NCBI RefSeq assembly: GCF_032854445.1
Contig: NC_088295.1
Coordinates: 27,827,385 to 27,887,384 of the forward strand
From: Liolophura sinensis
Taxonomy: Eukaryota; Mollusca; Polyplacophora; Chitonida; Chitonidae
Direction: 5' to 3'
Length of the DNA: 60,000 nt
Below, piece by piece: positions 47,939 to 59,159 of the stretch. A program made the position numbers and the translations under genes. Within the stretch, counting starts at the first letter, position 1. Each line of letters opens with the position of its first letter. The notes below the pieces were generated by a model. That model saw only the letters and a list, made by a program, of their open reading frames with translations. It ran no database searches and was not told the origin of the DNA.

Positions 47939-50900
47939 CTATAGTTAAGGAAAAAAGTGGAAAACGCAAAATTAAAAGGACTGAAATGCCAAGTAGCTGA
48001 TTATATTTATCCAGGTGACATACAGACAGTCCCGTGAGTTTTCTTTTTCATTTTAAGTGTTGTTCTCAGCACAGCCGATCCGTCATGACTATAAAATGAA
48101 TGATTGTGGTATAACGCCACGTCGACAATATTTTAGCCATATTGTGGCGACCCTAACCACTACGGTTGCAGGTTCGAGTCCACCAAGAAACTTGTAGTGA
48201 TATATTTTTATTCAATATTAAATGAACTAGTTTTGAGTGGGCAATCTAGGATGGCCCTCAATAGAACAAGCGGAAAGGTCCAGTACTGGTACAGGACCAC
48301 AGTATCAGCTAACTGTGACTGGGTTGGGCGTGATGCCTAATGTCTTTGGCATGGCATTCCAGTGATGCAGCACGTAACATATTTTGGTGCGTAGATCGAC
48401 CTGCTACAAGGAGAAACCGTCGTGTAATGGACAAATTAATGTTAAAAGCAACGTGAAGCCCAAATGAAACAAGTAATCAAACAAACAGACCCTGTACATT
48501 TCCCAGAAATTTTTTTAAAATTATTTTGTATAAAAACTCAAAACTAAACATTCTTTGGATCCGCCAACCCATTTATGGACACGAGGACATTTTGGTACAT
48601 CACAGTAAAATCTTTTGCTCGCTTCGTCTGATCTCAAATGAATACTTTTATTCTCGGATAGTATTTTGTGACCTTCGATAAACTCTTAGGGTAGAGATAC
48701 CTATATTGAGATGTCTCCCACCCACACTAGCCTCAGTAAGCCAATTTTCTACTCCTTACCCCCTGTACACAATCATTTGACCCCCTTGAACCAAGGCATG
48801 TCGTCGGAAATATAAGTATAGAGGAACAGAAAGGCAAACACATGGATCTCCAATTAACAGACTCTATAAATTATTGCTCTAATATGTGCCCCTCAGGTGT
48901 TGTACACGAATATTCATAGCCAGTATACATATCCCCCGGAAAACGCAAAAGAGATTCGCACCCGTTGCTGGCACCACTGCTGTTGTTGTTCCCGTCGTCC
49001 CGGATGACGTCGTGTCGGTAGTCTGACTGCCCGTTGTGTAAGACGTCCCGTTGTTTCCAGGAGTAACTGTTGCCTCAGACCCGGAGGACGTCGTAGTGCC
49101 TGCCGTCGTCGAGGTGGTCGGTGGAGACACGGTTGAGATCACAGTTGTTGGAGAATCGGAATGGGTAACAGTTGTTGCTGTAGAAGATGAATCATTTGAT
49201 GACGGGGCGGAGGTAAGGGCAGTGATACTTGTCTGCCTTTTGGTTGTTGGCTGCTGAGTAGTAGTTCCTTCAACAAAAATAAAGCACTGGAAACTGTCAG
49301 ACTCAAGAACAAAATATCCAACATCTAAAAATCTTACAAGAATCTTAATTCTACCGTTTAATGAATTATAAGAAGCTAAATGTCTGTAGATAACAACTAT
49401 AACGGGCCTACTTTGCTACCTTAAATAGCCAGCGTATCTCGATTTCACCAGAAGCCAGTGTTCGTCTGTGATATAATATAAAGCCCAACAGCTTATCGCT
49501 GTCTAGCTCAGGCAACGTCAGTTACATATATATAAAAGAAAAAACGCTTGGAGAGAGAGAAGGATTTCGAGTAATTTTGTGCCAGTTCCAGAAAGTGATC
49601 GCTGACTACTAGGGACTCATTTTACCAATGCATTTTGTGACTGACTCAACCTATCATTGTAAGGGAAGATTATGCTCTCAAAGTACAAAAGAGAACATTT
49701 ACTGCAAGAGTACACCGTTGCATTTTATTTCTTCATTAATCTATTTTATCGGTATTTAACGTTGTGCTCAGGAATTTTTCACTCACATATACATGACGAT
49801 GCTCAAGTTTATGGGAAGAATGCCGGTTTAAACCGCTGATCTTCACCAGGCCAACATGAGTTGGATTCGAACACGCGACCTTCCTCGGGTCAAGGGCAAG
49901 GTCGTTTGTGTCATCTGAGAGTTCCCGCATTGTTGTCAAGATACTACAATCTCTACACCATGACCCGTTCCACTAAGAGATCATAGGTTGATTGTAACTA
50001 TCATGTCCCTGACATGGGTTGCCATAATAGTTACAATCAACCTTACCCGTTATGGCTTCAATGATCAGGGCCCAGTTAAGCCAAATTGAAATGTTCCAAA
50101 GCCTCAGCAGAACACTCAACAACTTTAATTGTTTTCAGATTGCTATTTATCAGGAAAAGTTCTCTGCTGGGATTCCTACCTTGGACCACGGGGGATTTAC
50201 CTCCACCAATCTTGTGAGGAATAGGGTAAGGGAAATATTTGGGAGGTGTTAGGAAGACAGGCTTGCCATCGTGTTTCATGGGATGGCTTGAGGGGTGTAT
50301 TAGGGGGACCGGGTAAGTCCCGAGGGGGTCTCCATGAGCTTGGTTTCCGTGACCATTGTTGGACACCAAAGACTCTGATCTGTGTTGAGCAAGTTCTGTT
50401 TTACTTTTCTCACCCCAGGGACGAGAATTAGTTCGTGAAAACCCATTCCCTCCACCAAGTTTACTATCACCGCCACCATAAATATCAGAAAAAATATCAT
50501 CCACAAGTGAGCTGTCAAGCGGGTGTGTGACTGGCAAGTGTTCTTGAAAATGTTTCCTTCGCCAGTCCCTTGACCACTGCCGTTTTTCGGCAAAAACAGT
50601 TTGCCCATCAACCACCCTACCTGAAACTGTATCAGTTCCACGGCTGACATTAAGGGACGCGGTCGTTGGGGAATTCGAAGGTGGTGGGGTTACATTTGTG
50701 TGTGGAGTGGTTTCTTCAGTTGACGATGTGACGCTTGGTGACTCCGTTACGCTCGGTGACTCCGTTACGCTCGGTGACTCCGTTACGCTTGCAGCGTCCG
50801 TGGCGTTTAGAGCTTCGGTAGTAGCAAGTGATGTCGTTTTTGTCTGATTGGGTGGCGTAGATTCTGTGACGCGTAATGTCGTCTCCGTCTCTGTAGCTGG

Positions 50901-53900
50901 CAAACTGGTACTTGCAGTAGCTGTTTGAAGCGTATTGGAGGATAAGTTTGAAATCGTTGATGTTGCCTCTGGGGTGACCTGAGTCGCGTCCGTGCTAAGT
51001 TGGGTGGGCGGTGGGGTTTGCAAGGCAGTTGTTGCTGCTACTTCTGTTGCTGCTGCCTCTGTTGCTACCGCTTCCGTTGCTGTTGCCTCTGCTGCTACTG
51101 TGTCGGTTGCTGCTTTCTCTGTGGCTACTGTCTCTGTTTCTACTGCTTCTGTTGTTGCAACCGTTGTTGCAGAGCCGGTATTTGCGTTTGTCGCCGTAGA
51201 CGACGTGGAACTTTCCGGCGACGTCTCTGGCGCCAGCGTCTTTGCGCCTGTTGTTGTTGTTGAATCCAATTGACGAATCTGATTGTGTAGAAGCACGTCC
51301 GGCACGTTGTCTGAAATCAAATATAAGGTCGTGGCCGGCTGAGGGGCTCCCACACACAGGTTGTCCGAGGGACAGGTCAGTAGATCACACCTGTTATCCA
51401 CGGAGGAGAAGAGTGCAACCGAACAACCATCTGTGGAAAGTGAAATATAAATAAAACAATGAAACCCCAAAATACAGAAAAGAGGCGTTCTTCAGAATGT
51501 CAGTTAGTACTTTACATAGACATGCGCGTTATGTAAAGTTTGGTAAATTGTGGAAAGTGACCACATATAGATGAGATAATGTGGGATGCAGTTTAAGATA
51601 CATGTCGTAGATCCCATCTTAATATCTCAAATATTATATATTTTATTTCCTCTGTATCGCCCATGATTGCATAACGAAAGGGGATCAAATATGTTTGTTT
51701 TGGAATATATCTAACACACTGGTACACATCAAAGAAATTAGACCTAAAATATAAGTATTACCCCGTACTTGCAAGCTTTGTTTTATCTGCCTTCTGGTTT
51801 GGTTATCTGATTGATGGATTGGTTTATAGGAGGAAATGTTAATTTTTACCACGGCAATAGACAGGACTTGTTTTAGTGCCGTTTCCCCGGAAGACAAATG
51901 CGGGGATTTTGATGAGCCTCTCCCACCTTGCGCAATAAAGTGGTGGTCGATGGAAGGCTACTACTGACTGTTACCCAGTAAATTTGCGTGCAGACAAGGG
52001 AAATGTCTATTTACCTGATGTACACCATCATTAACGCTTGTATGTTCATTTACAACCGTATACTTTCGTGTCTACACCCTGAAAAGACATTTCACCCTGG
52101 CGCGCCACTTACCCTAAATCACTACAGAGTCCTACTTGACTGGTGGAGGTTATATATCCGATCTCGCGAGATGATATCCTCATCAGCAGGTGTGCTACAG
52201 TACACGTGCTTCTTTAAAGGACAAGTACCACATTTTTCATCCATAGCGATTACAAAAGAAGCTGTTGAAAGGCCACAGTGCAACAGACATTGCGTGGATA
52301 TGCGTTTGGTAATAGCTCTTTGAAAACAAATGCCCTTCCAGGCAGCGTCGTGGGTTGTTTGTAGCAATGAATCTGTTCGTATCAACCAAAGATTTCGCTC
52401 TTTTTTTGTATTACGCTTCGCGTTTAATTTTCAATTCGTGCGCAATAATCTGATACCATCATATCCAGGCGACCACTGTACACACATCTCGCACCAAATA
52501 AACTATGTAAAAGATTATTTATAATAACAAAACAGCCTGCAGCGAATTCCGCTTGGAATTTGAAACCATGTCTTTTTATTTTATATTTCATTTGATGCCT
52601 ATGCAATTACGTGCGCATGTCTGTTAGCGTCAAACACATGTTCATGTGTACCTGAAAAGAATACTCTGTCCTATTAATTAGCCAACATCCTTTTCTCCTT
52701 TTTGCTTCTATTAATTTAATAAACACTTGCACCGGATACTGATAATGGCACCTGAAAAACAAAAAGGTTTCCAATTCGTTTGAATTGTCGCTGAGGATAT
52801 ATTATGGCTTTTTTTCTATGTTGTTGTACAGAAAGACGACGATTGCTTTTTACAAGTAATTCTATTTAAACACCCACCATGTTGGCCTTCGTTTACACAG
52901 ACATCAAAAGTAATCGTTTTGTGTAGGGGAAGCCTAATGATGAATTCCAGTATACGTACGTCCACCTTTAGATATATATGCTTTTGTTTATCCACACGGA
53001 CATATTTAATCTGGTCATCGCACGGCTGAAGATATATATACACACACACGTATATATAACGTGCAAATTAATAAATTTTCAAATAATTTTGCCCCATCCA
53101 ATAACTTTCTTTTCACTTCCGAATAGGCTTAATTTATATTATTTATATGTATCCATAATTAACTATATCAGCAATCAATAAACTTCATGTCTCATTTCGC
53201 TCAGCTGGTCACTGGTGCGAAGCATTCAATCTTCAGGGACAAAAAGACGTACTTACAAATGCCACGCAACATTTTGGCTGGGAAGCTGCAGCCTTGGAAA
53301 CGTTAATAAATCTTACAATATACAATTAACAGTTTCCCGATCTAGGATTTCTGAGTGCATTCAAACCATGGAATTTTACCAATGGCTGAATGAAGAGGAA
53401 AGTTGAGCCTTATGTGTCCTTTTGCACAAAAGGTTAAAGGTTGAGTATTAGGTATTATCTGCAAATTATTCAAAATTTTTCATATATGAGGAAACACAAA
53501 GATCTCCATCAGACATCCTGTAAGTGGGATGTCATTATCAGACAACTCATGCAGCTGTCCGAATACTGTTCTTTTAATTTGAAGATCATCGATTTATTGA
53601 TTAAACTGTGGCCAGCTTTACTCAATGCAATACTCAGAGGAATAGGCAAAATCAGATTTAATACAGACTGCATGACAATTATGGTAGTGCAACTGCATGA
53701 TACCCAAGATGTATCATGTAGTTTGCTATAGAGCTAAGCATACGCCCTAAAAAAAGGACTTACACGGTTATATAACTTTAATTCCAAAACAATTATGCTG
53801 CTGTGTGGATACTATATACTTGGACACACTAAGCCAAATAAAAAGCGAGAACGGGATTCGAACATGTGACCTTATGAGTCAAGGTCTTGATATACCTAAA

Positions 53901-54240
53901 TTAAAAGAAGTGATAGGGTTATTTTCACCATCATGGCATGAATGGCGTGAAGTCATCGTGAGAGATAAACAATAAATTTGGTTTAAACTAAACTTTAGTT
54001 TTATTCCTTGTAAACAATATACTGTATGTAGATTTGATACTAACCGTAGACGCAGCAGTACTGCAAACAATCCTCCCCGCTGGTGCTGGTGATGCGGAGC
54101 AGTAAGTGAGTGTTCGCGGATACTGTGGTATCCACGTGTATGGTGGGTGGTGCTGCACACATATCCGCACCACGCGTGTAGTGAAGGAACATGGACAGTA
54201 AAGCCAAAGTCCAGGTCAGCCTGATGGTACCGATAGACAT
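47682..54240 (-). CDS. MANSC-domain type I membrane protein with Ser/Thr-rich stalk (four coding exons, 669 aa)
   Basis: Cell-surface glycoprotein by architecture. Exons 54240-54045, 51430-50180, 49267-48962 and 47938-47682 join in frame; all three introns are phase 1. Residues 1-24 form a signal peptide. Residues 28-91 hold eight cysteines (28, 58, 62, 63, 68, 80, 85, 91) in the MANSC pattern, with the split motif CLQYCC...CSVALF...C...C...C. From about 115 to 345 the chain is Thr/Ser/Ala/Glu-rich with short repeats such as VTESPS, a likely O-glycosylated stalk. A more ordinary, basic and Gly/Pro/His-rich stretch follows, then a second Thr-rich part (exon 3). A single membrane helix lies at 622-644. 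The tail is 25 residues ending YSRVDYLVNGMYN, which resembles my memory of vertebrate MANSC1 tails; the orthology is not proven. MANSC domains also occur in Kunitz inhibitors, but no Kunitz domain is present. The ligand is unknown. Confidence 0.85.
48090..48485 (+). mobile_element. Second-family SINE in the third intron of the MANSC gene
   Basis: GGTATAACGCCACGTCGACA, then the B-box-like GGTTCGAGTCC, GTGACTGGGTTGGGCGTGAT and TGTCTTTGGCATGGCATTCC, and a tail ATGTTAAAAGCAACGTGAAG. It lies antisense to the host gene. Confidence 0.6.
48962..49267 (-). CDS. MANSC gene coding exon 3: Thr-rich stalk
   Basis: The acceptor TTTTTGTTGAAG ends at 49268. It encodes 101 whole codons, very rich in Thr, Ser and Gly (TTTQQPTTKR at the start, SSGTTGTTTAVV near the end). 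The donor is GTGCGA at 48961, the weakest junction in this model. It is chosen because it keeps phase 1 and stops before a Cys/Phe-rich run-on. Confidence 0.75.
49735..49930 (-). mobile_element. Third-family SINE-like element in the second intron of the MANSC gene
   Basis: Tail at left (ATTTAACGTTGTGCTCAGGA) and a B-box-like head at right (TTGGATTCGAACACGCGACC). Confidence 0.5.
49985..50043. repeat. Perfect 17-bp hairpin in the second intron of the MANSC gene
   Basis: AGGTTGATTGTAACTAT and its exact reverse complement are separated by 25 bases that contain ATGTCCCTGACAT, itself a near palindrome. It could be a very short MITE remnant. Confidence 0.8.
50180..51430 (-). CDS. MANSC gene coding exon 2: second half of MANSC domain and long stalk
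   Basis: The acceptor CTTTCCACAG ends at 51431. 416 whole codons run to a donor GTAGGA at 50179. Past that donor the open frame continues about 34 codons to a stop, but that extension (NPSRELFLIN...) looks like intron. The Ser/Thr/Ala/Glu-rich part reads on the plus strand as long Val/Ala/Ser or Cys/Leu/Phe frames, which are mirror artefacts. Confidence 0.85.
51471..54044. other. First intron of the MANSC gene, no further feature
   Basis: Frames of up to about 110 codons occur on both strands with no motif. 53830-53880 carries an isolated GGGATTCGAACATGTGACCT, a B-box-like SINE scrap. Confidence 0.45.
54045..54240 (-). CDS. MANSC gene coding exon 1: signal peptide and first half of MANSC domain
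   Basis: The ATG at 54240 is followed by a hydrophobic leader and Cys28, 58, 62 and 63. The donor GTTAGT begins at 54044 after TACG. An acceptor-like CTTTCTAG ending at 54273 puts only about 32 bases of leader in this exon, so an upstream exon is expected. Confidence 0.83.
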
Positions 54241-54900
54241 TCTGTCGCAGACGTGAGATTCACCAACAGCACCTAGAAAGGCATAAATACATATAGTTTG
54301 AGATTATAAACATCTTAACACAATTTATTTATATTTATAAATATAAGTAGCAGTTGTGTTGATAATTTAGTTCTGTCAACCAATCAGTGAATCAGTGAAT
54401 CAGTCACTCATTTTGTAATATGAATAATATAAACGCAAGCATATGTGGTGAGATATCAGGGTTTCTACTTATGTGATATTATTTGCGAACACGATGATAA
54501 ATTCAGGGATTTCATTCTGAGAGAAGGTTGATCGAGCAATTAACGACGAACAAAAGTTATCAGCAGCCGGATTCGAACTCTAAACAAACACGTGGGTTGG
54601 TTGTTCTTTTTTGCTATTTGTGATGTTCTCTAATTTTCTGAAATACTTACATATCCGTCAGTAAGTTAGCAACGCTATATTTCGGGAAAAAACAAACAAA
54701 TGACTTTTCTCGTGATTGAGCGATTTTAGCAAAGCGTTTTATTCTTCCATAACAAATTTAGCAATATCATTTGTATGGTATCAACATTTAAGTTATCTAG
54801 TTTTACTGCATCTCGATTGATAACTCTCCAGACTTGCAAGTAGGATTATCATATATACTGGCAAAAGGGAGACAACTACCAAGCAGCTTTCCCAAATAAA

Positions 54901-55121
54901 ATGTGCAACAAAAGTAAGTTCTCCCCAAAACGTTGTTTGATATCTCCCTTAACATGTACCAGACCGCAGTGAAATTTTGTGCACACCATCCCAGTAATCC
55001 AACGGACGTGGTGTATCAAGGATTAACGTCCAGGTGCAGTTGTGGGCTAATGGGTATGCGCAAACTGAAAATCGGTCCATTTTGAAAATTTCATAAAAGG
55101 AGTCAACCAGATTTTTCATCG
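54901..55121 (+). repeat. Left terminal inverted repeat of the Tc1-like element
   Basis: It pairs with 56368-56596. Well-kept blocks include the matches around ACACACCATCC, GTCCAGGTGCAGTTGTG and TTTCATAAAAGGA. Confidence 0.88.
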
Positions 55122-55214
55122 CCAAATTTTGATTTCATCAGAGAATTCGTGTTACCAGTCCTGAAATATTCGTGCGGGAGGGCATTAAAGACAAGACACA
55201 CACCACAAGAAATT

Positions 55215-56311
55215 CATGCGGTTATACATCAGATCTGAGATGGTCAATTGCAATTCGCATTTTGGAGGCTAACACCCCCTGTAAAACAGATTGCACGTCG
55301 AATGGGGATGACACCAAACGCCATTCGGAAATTGCGAGAGAAGTTTCTCGCATCAGGAGATGCCAAGGACCTGCCAAGAAGTGGAAGGTCCTGGGCAACC
55401 ACACAAAAACAAGATCGGCGAATCGTAAACGTTGCACTAAGGAACAGGAGGACATCACGTAGAAGGGTCTGAGAGTGCCACACAAAAAAAAAACCAATGC
55501 CATTTTCGACTCTAGCGCGGATTCAACTTTCTCCTCGTGTCACTTGACATCCATTTTGAATTTCAGCACCAGAGGTTAGAGAGCATGCTGGTGTCGGGCG
55601 AGACGGTTGAGTGCCCAAACAATCAGAAGACGTCTAAAAGCCGTCCGAGTACGTCCCAGACGGCTGGTGAAGAAAGTCTTGTTGCTCCGCCATGGAGCAA
55701 CAAATCACGTTCGATGGACTAGACGGCAATGGGGCAACGTTCTTTTCACCGACGAAAGGCGTGTGTGTCTCCGTCACGCTGACGCTAGGAGACGTGTGTG
55801 GCGTCGGCAGGATGAACAGCATGCGTGCAGCCAGTAACGGCCTTTGGTGGTTCCAGCGTTATGGTCTGGGCAGGCATCAGTTTGACAGGCAGCACCGATC
55901 TGGTTCCTATTGACAGAAACTTGAACGCTGCTGGCTACGTTGCACAAGTTCTCAGACCGCATGTTTTGCCCTACGCAGCGGGCGTTGGAGATGGGTTTGT
56001 TTTCATGGACGACAATGCACGTACACGTCGTGCAATGATTGTGAATGACTTTCTTCCAAACTGAATGCATTGACCGGATCTAGTGGCCCGCGTGTTCTCC
56101 GGATCTCAACCCCATCGAACATCTTTGGAATCAGTTGAAAGAACCAGTCTATCGTCGAGTTGGGATAGAGTCCACTCTGGATTTTTTGAGACGCCGCCTT
56201 CAGGAAGAGTGGTTAGCCATGCCGCAACGTCGGATCGCACGCCTCATCAACACAATGCGAGTGTGTTGTCGAAATGTGATACAATCTCGTGGCGGCTACA
56301 CACGCTTTTGA
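55215..56311 (+). pseudogene. Tc1-like transposase (DD34E), frameshifted
   Basis: Cut-and-paste transposase remnant. N-terminal helix-turn-helix pieces appear first (LRWSIAIRILEANTP, then in another frame VKQIARRMGMTPNAIRKL and an Arg-rich linker GRSWATTQKQDRR). The RNase H-like catalytic core follows: VLFTDE with the first Asp, FMDDNARTRR with the second Asp, and DLNPIEHLWNQL with the Glu. Allowing for the frameshift, 34 residues separate the second Asp from the Glu. It ends GGYTRF and stop at 56311. The readable frame changes near 55280, 55480-55600, 55834 and 56064-56095, and several stops intervene, so no active enzyme can be made. The gene lies wholly between the inverted repeats and in their orientation. 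Confidence 0.88.
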
Positions 56312-56367
56312 TAATTAATGCTCATCGAGAGAAAATGATCGAATTCTGTGATAAAATAAAGAACTTC

Positions 56368-56596
56368 CGTTGAAAAATCTGCTTGATTCCTTTTATGAAA
56401 TTTTTAAAATCGACCGATTTTCACTTTACGCATGCTCATTAGCGCACAACTGCACCTGGACTTTAATCCTTCAATACCACGTCCGCCGGATTACTAGGAT
56501 GGTGTGTGCAAAATTTTATTGCAATCTGGTACACACCACAGGCGATATCAGGCAACGTTTTTTTTTGGTGGGGGGGAACTTATTTTTGTTGCACTG
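56368..56596 (-). repeat. Right terminal inverted repeat of the Tc1-like element
   Basis: Reverse complement of 54901-55121 with scattered substitutions. It has gained homopolymer runs (T9 and G7) near the outer end. Confidence 0.88.
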
Positions 56597-57018
56597 TATA
56601 TATACCGGTAAACGTTCTTGAGTAGCATTAACAATGCAAAGAAGTATCTGTGGGGAGCATGACGCCGCGTCAACCCAAATCGCTTTCTGAATCCCACACC
56701 AAATGCCCTTCATGAGAGGCATGGATATGTGAATTTATGGTTACAGTGATTTATTTGCTTATTAAAAACAAATCTGAATATACTGCAAAATGAGATGCAA
56801 ACATTACATGTGAAAAAGAGTGGACAATTTAGAGCAAATGTCCATTTTGGATCAGCTTCCTTCTCGTCATGAGGTGAAAGAGTTTTAAAAATTCTGACAG
56901 AATTCTTTTATATGAGGTTCAGTTGTTACACGTAGCTCTACCAGTCGTTCTGTCTTTCATCATGTGAAATTGCCTGAATGACAGGAACGAGTGCAAGAAG
57001 ACATCGACTATTTACGAA

Positions 57019-57127
57019 ATGTCACAGTTCTTAGGAATTTTGATCTTGTTGTTGATGAGTATCCTAAGGGGTAGCTGTTCGGATGCACATTATGACAGCA
57101 GCATCCTTCGGGCAAAATTAGCCTTGG
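57019..57127 (+). CDS. Candidate signal-peptide exon of an unidentified secreted or membrane protein
   Basis: The ATG at 57019 begins a strong leader (SQFLGILILLLMSILRGSCS) followed by DAHYDSSILRAKL. An acceptor-like CTGAATGACAG ends at 56983, and a donor-like GTGTAA at 57128 would give a phase-1 end. No matching downstream exon was found before the window ends. Unspliced, the frame would run on to a stop at 57231 with a second hydrophobic stretch. I do not recognise the family, and the leader could be chance. Confidence 0.3.
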
Positions 57128-57789
57128 GTGTAAAAGCCACACCTGCTTTTGCGACTTTCACAGTTTTGTCAGTAGCCTCATTGATCTCCTTGATGCCGCC
57201 ATCATTAGCAGAGAAACAGCTGTTCTTGTAGGGAGGGCAAAGATGATTCAAACGCCTACAAGGCTAAATTCTGAAACTTACGTTAATTCTCTGTTGCGTC
57301 CATGCATTTTGTATAATGACTGAAACATTCGCATTAGTTATGCATGGAATTCTGATCAGGGAAACAATTATCGCTGGCTTTTTCTTTCATCTCTCGAGAA
57401 CCTTTTTTGGTAGACCAATTAAGATGCCTGAATAAAGTCACTGCATGCTTCAAATAAAATAGAATCGGCAATGCTGGCAGCAACTTCGATTAAAACAAGC
57501 AAAAAGTTTATATCATTAATATTTAAATTGTTTTCAGATTTTTTAAAAGTTATTTCACTTGTAACAATTGATGGTTAATAATTATTTCTGTGATTCGCTT
57601 TTTGTATAAAACATGAACACAAACATGTCTTTATTGCGATAGCACGCTTACCGCTCAACCACTGGGACCCCTGTTCGTGCAAAGATGGTACGTACATCAA
57701 TATATCTACAGTACTACTCATTCTCTATTGACTGATTAAAGAATACATTCTTTACAATCTAGGCGTCAAAACAGACATTCGTATACCAG

Positions 57790-58235
57790 TCAGTTCAACG
57801 CAAACCACGAAAGAACTGAGGAATTATATAAAGTATGAAATTCATGATATTGAAAAAAGGCAAGAAATGTTCTCGGCGAATGGGTGAAATCAATATCCGA
57901 ATCGCGTACCAGGTTGGTTTGTAAGTTGTCGATAATGAAATATGTATCTCAGTTGCGATTTGCTTGCAAATCAACACAAGGAATATACGGGCTCTAGCCC
58001 CGGGTTAAGCGAAATTAGACACAGTTATGAAGTAGAGTACCAGAGAACAGATTGCTACTTACAAGAGAATTATCCTCATTGTAAAACTTAGAGTGAAGGC
58101 GTTGATGGTATAACCTTGAAATCTTCGCATAACATACAGGATCTAACGCATGCTACAAGGTGAGATATGTACACGCCATTTGCAGGACACTCCCGTATAC
58201 TGCTGTCCAAGTAAGGATAATTCACAATGTCAAAG
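57790..58235 (+). repeat. Unnamed dispersed repeat, copy C
   Basis: CACGAAAGAACTGAGG, GGCAAGAAATGTTCTCGG, GCCCCGGGTTAAGCGAAATT, GATCTAACGCATGCTACAAG and GAGATATGTACACGCC align with copy A over about 450 bp. About 20 bases before its first matching motif (starting at 57800) the flank holds nothing recognisable. Confidence 0.6.
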
Positions 58236-59159
58236 TTGAAACTCTCTCTCTTGACGTAAAGTCGGCGTGAGAGGAAACCTTTCAGTTGGTCTTTGAACAA
58301 AAAGTTCACACAAGATGTACCATCAGAATCTGTAGTCTCATTTAAATCCAGCGAAGGTAGATAAATATCTTTGACAGCCTTTGCTATACATGGGTTGTTT
58401 AACGTACCATACAGAATATCTCAATCTCTGCTGTATACAGTTAAGCACATATATGACCAAATGTCTCTCTGCTTTGTTTTTATGTTATTGTTCAGTTAAT
58501 GTAGCCACAACATGTCATTTTAGTGTAATTCTAGACCACAGACGTCCAAAAAATGTTCTTTTACCCAATCCTGCTTAATGTAATGAAACTACTATTTAAG
58601 CATTTACATGAACAGCTAGGTAATTTGCCCAGAAGTCAGATTGTACCGTTTATGTGTGATAATATTTGACTCCTAGCACACTCTCACGGCTGCTGGTATT
58701 ACTCCCCATGCTGTAGTCTTTCATATCCATGCAGTTGGTCTGCTTTTCAAAACATACGCATGGCAATTTCTTATCACTTTCTTGGGCTATCCTAAATGTG
58801 CTTTGGTGCAAAACAACAAAATAGCTCGTATACCACTCATAACCCAAATTTGTATTGAACCCATATAACTAAGCAAAAACAGTTTACACAACGGTGTAAC
58901 AGTACATTTCTAATGCAGTCTACAAAGAATGAGAAAAAAGTGACAGACAGACAAATTTAACGGTTTGATCTTAAGTTGATAGTCGAAAGTATGTTGGTAA
59001 TGAATTACAATTCGATCAGAGAATGCATCACAAGTACTAGTATTTCATACTTTGGATAATCAAATGTTTATTGCTATACTATAGCATTAAGATGATATTT
59101 CGACTCTCAAGTCAGAAGCCAATACATATGAACATATGCAGCTTATGACCAAGTCATAG
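58236..59159. other. No supported feature
   Basis: AT-rich, short frames only. Confidence 0.5.

Larger units (their letters stand above)
54901..56596 (+). mobile_element. Tc1/mariner-type DNA transposon, complete but inactivated
   Basis: Nearly matching terminal inverted repeats of about 225 bp bound a broken transposase: left 54901-55121, right 56368-56596. The outer ends read ATGTGCAACAAAAGTAAGTT and (reverse complement) CAGTGCAACAAAAATAAGTT. The right end is followed by TA, the expected target site; the left flank is AA, so that copy has mutated. Length is about 1.7 kb, typical for the group. Confidence 0.88.

Noticed and set aside
50992-51273. Plus-strand Val/Ala/Ser-rich and Cys/Leu/Phe-rich frames
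   Set aside because: They lie opposite the Ser/Thr/Ala/Glu-rich exon of the minus-strand MANSC gene and mirror its codon repeats.
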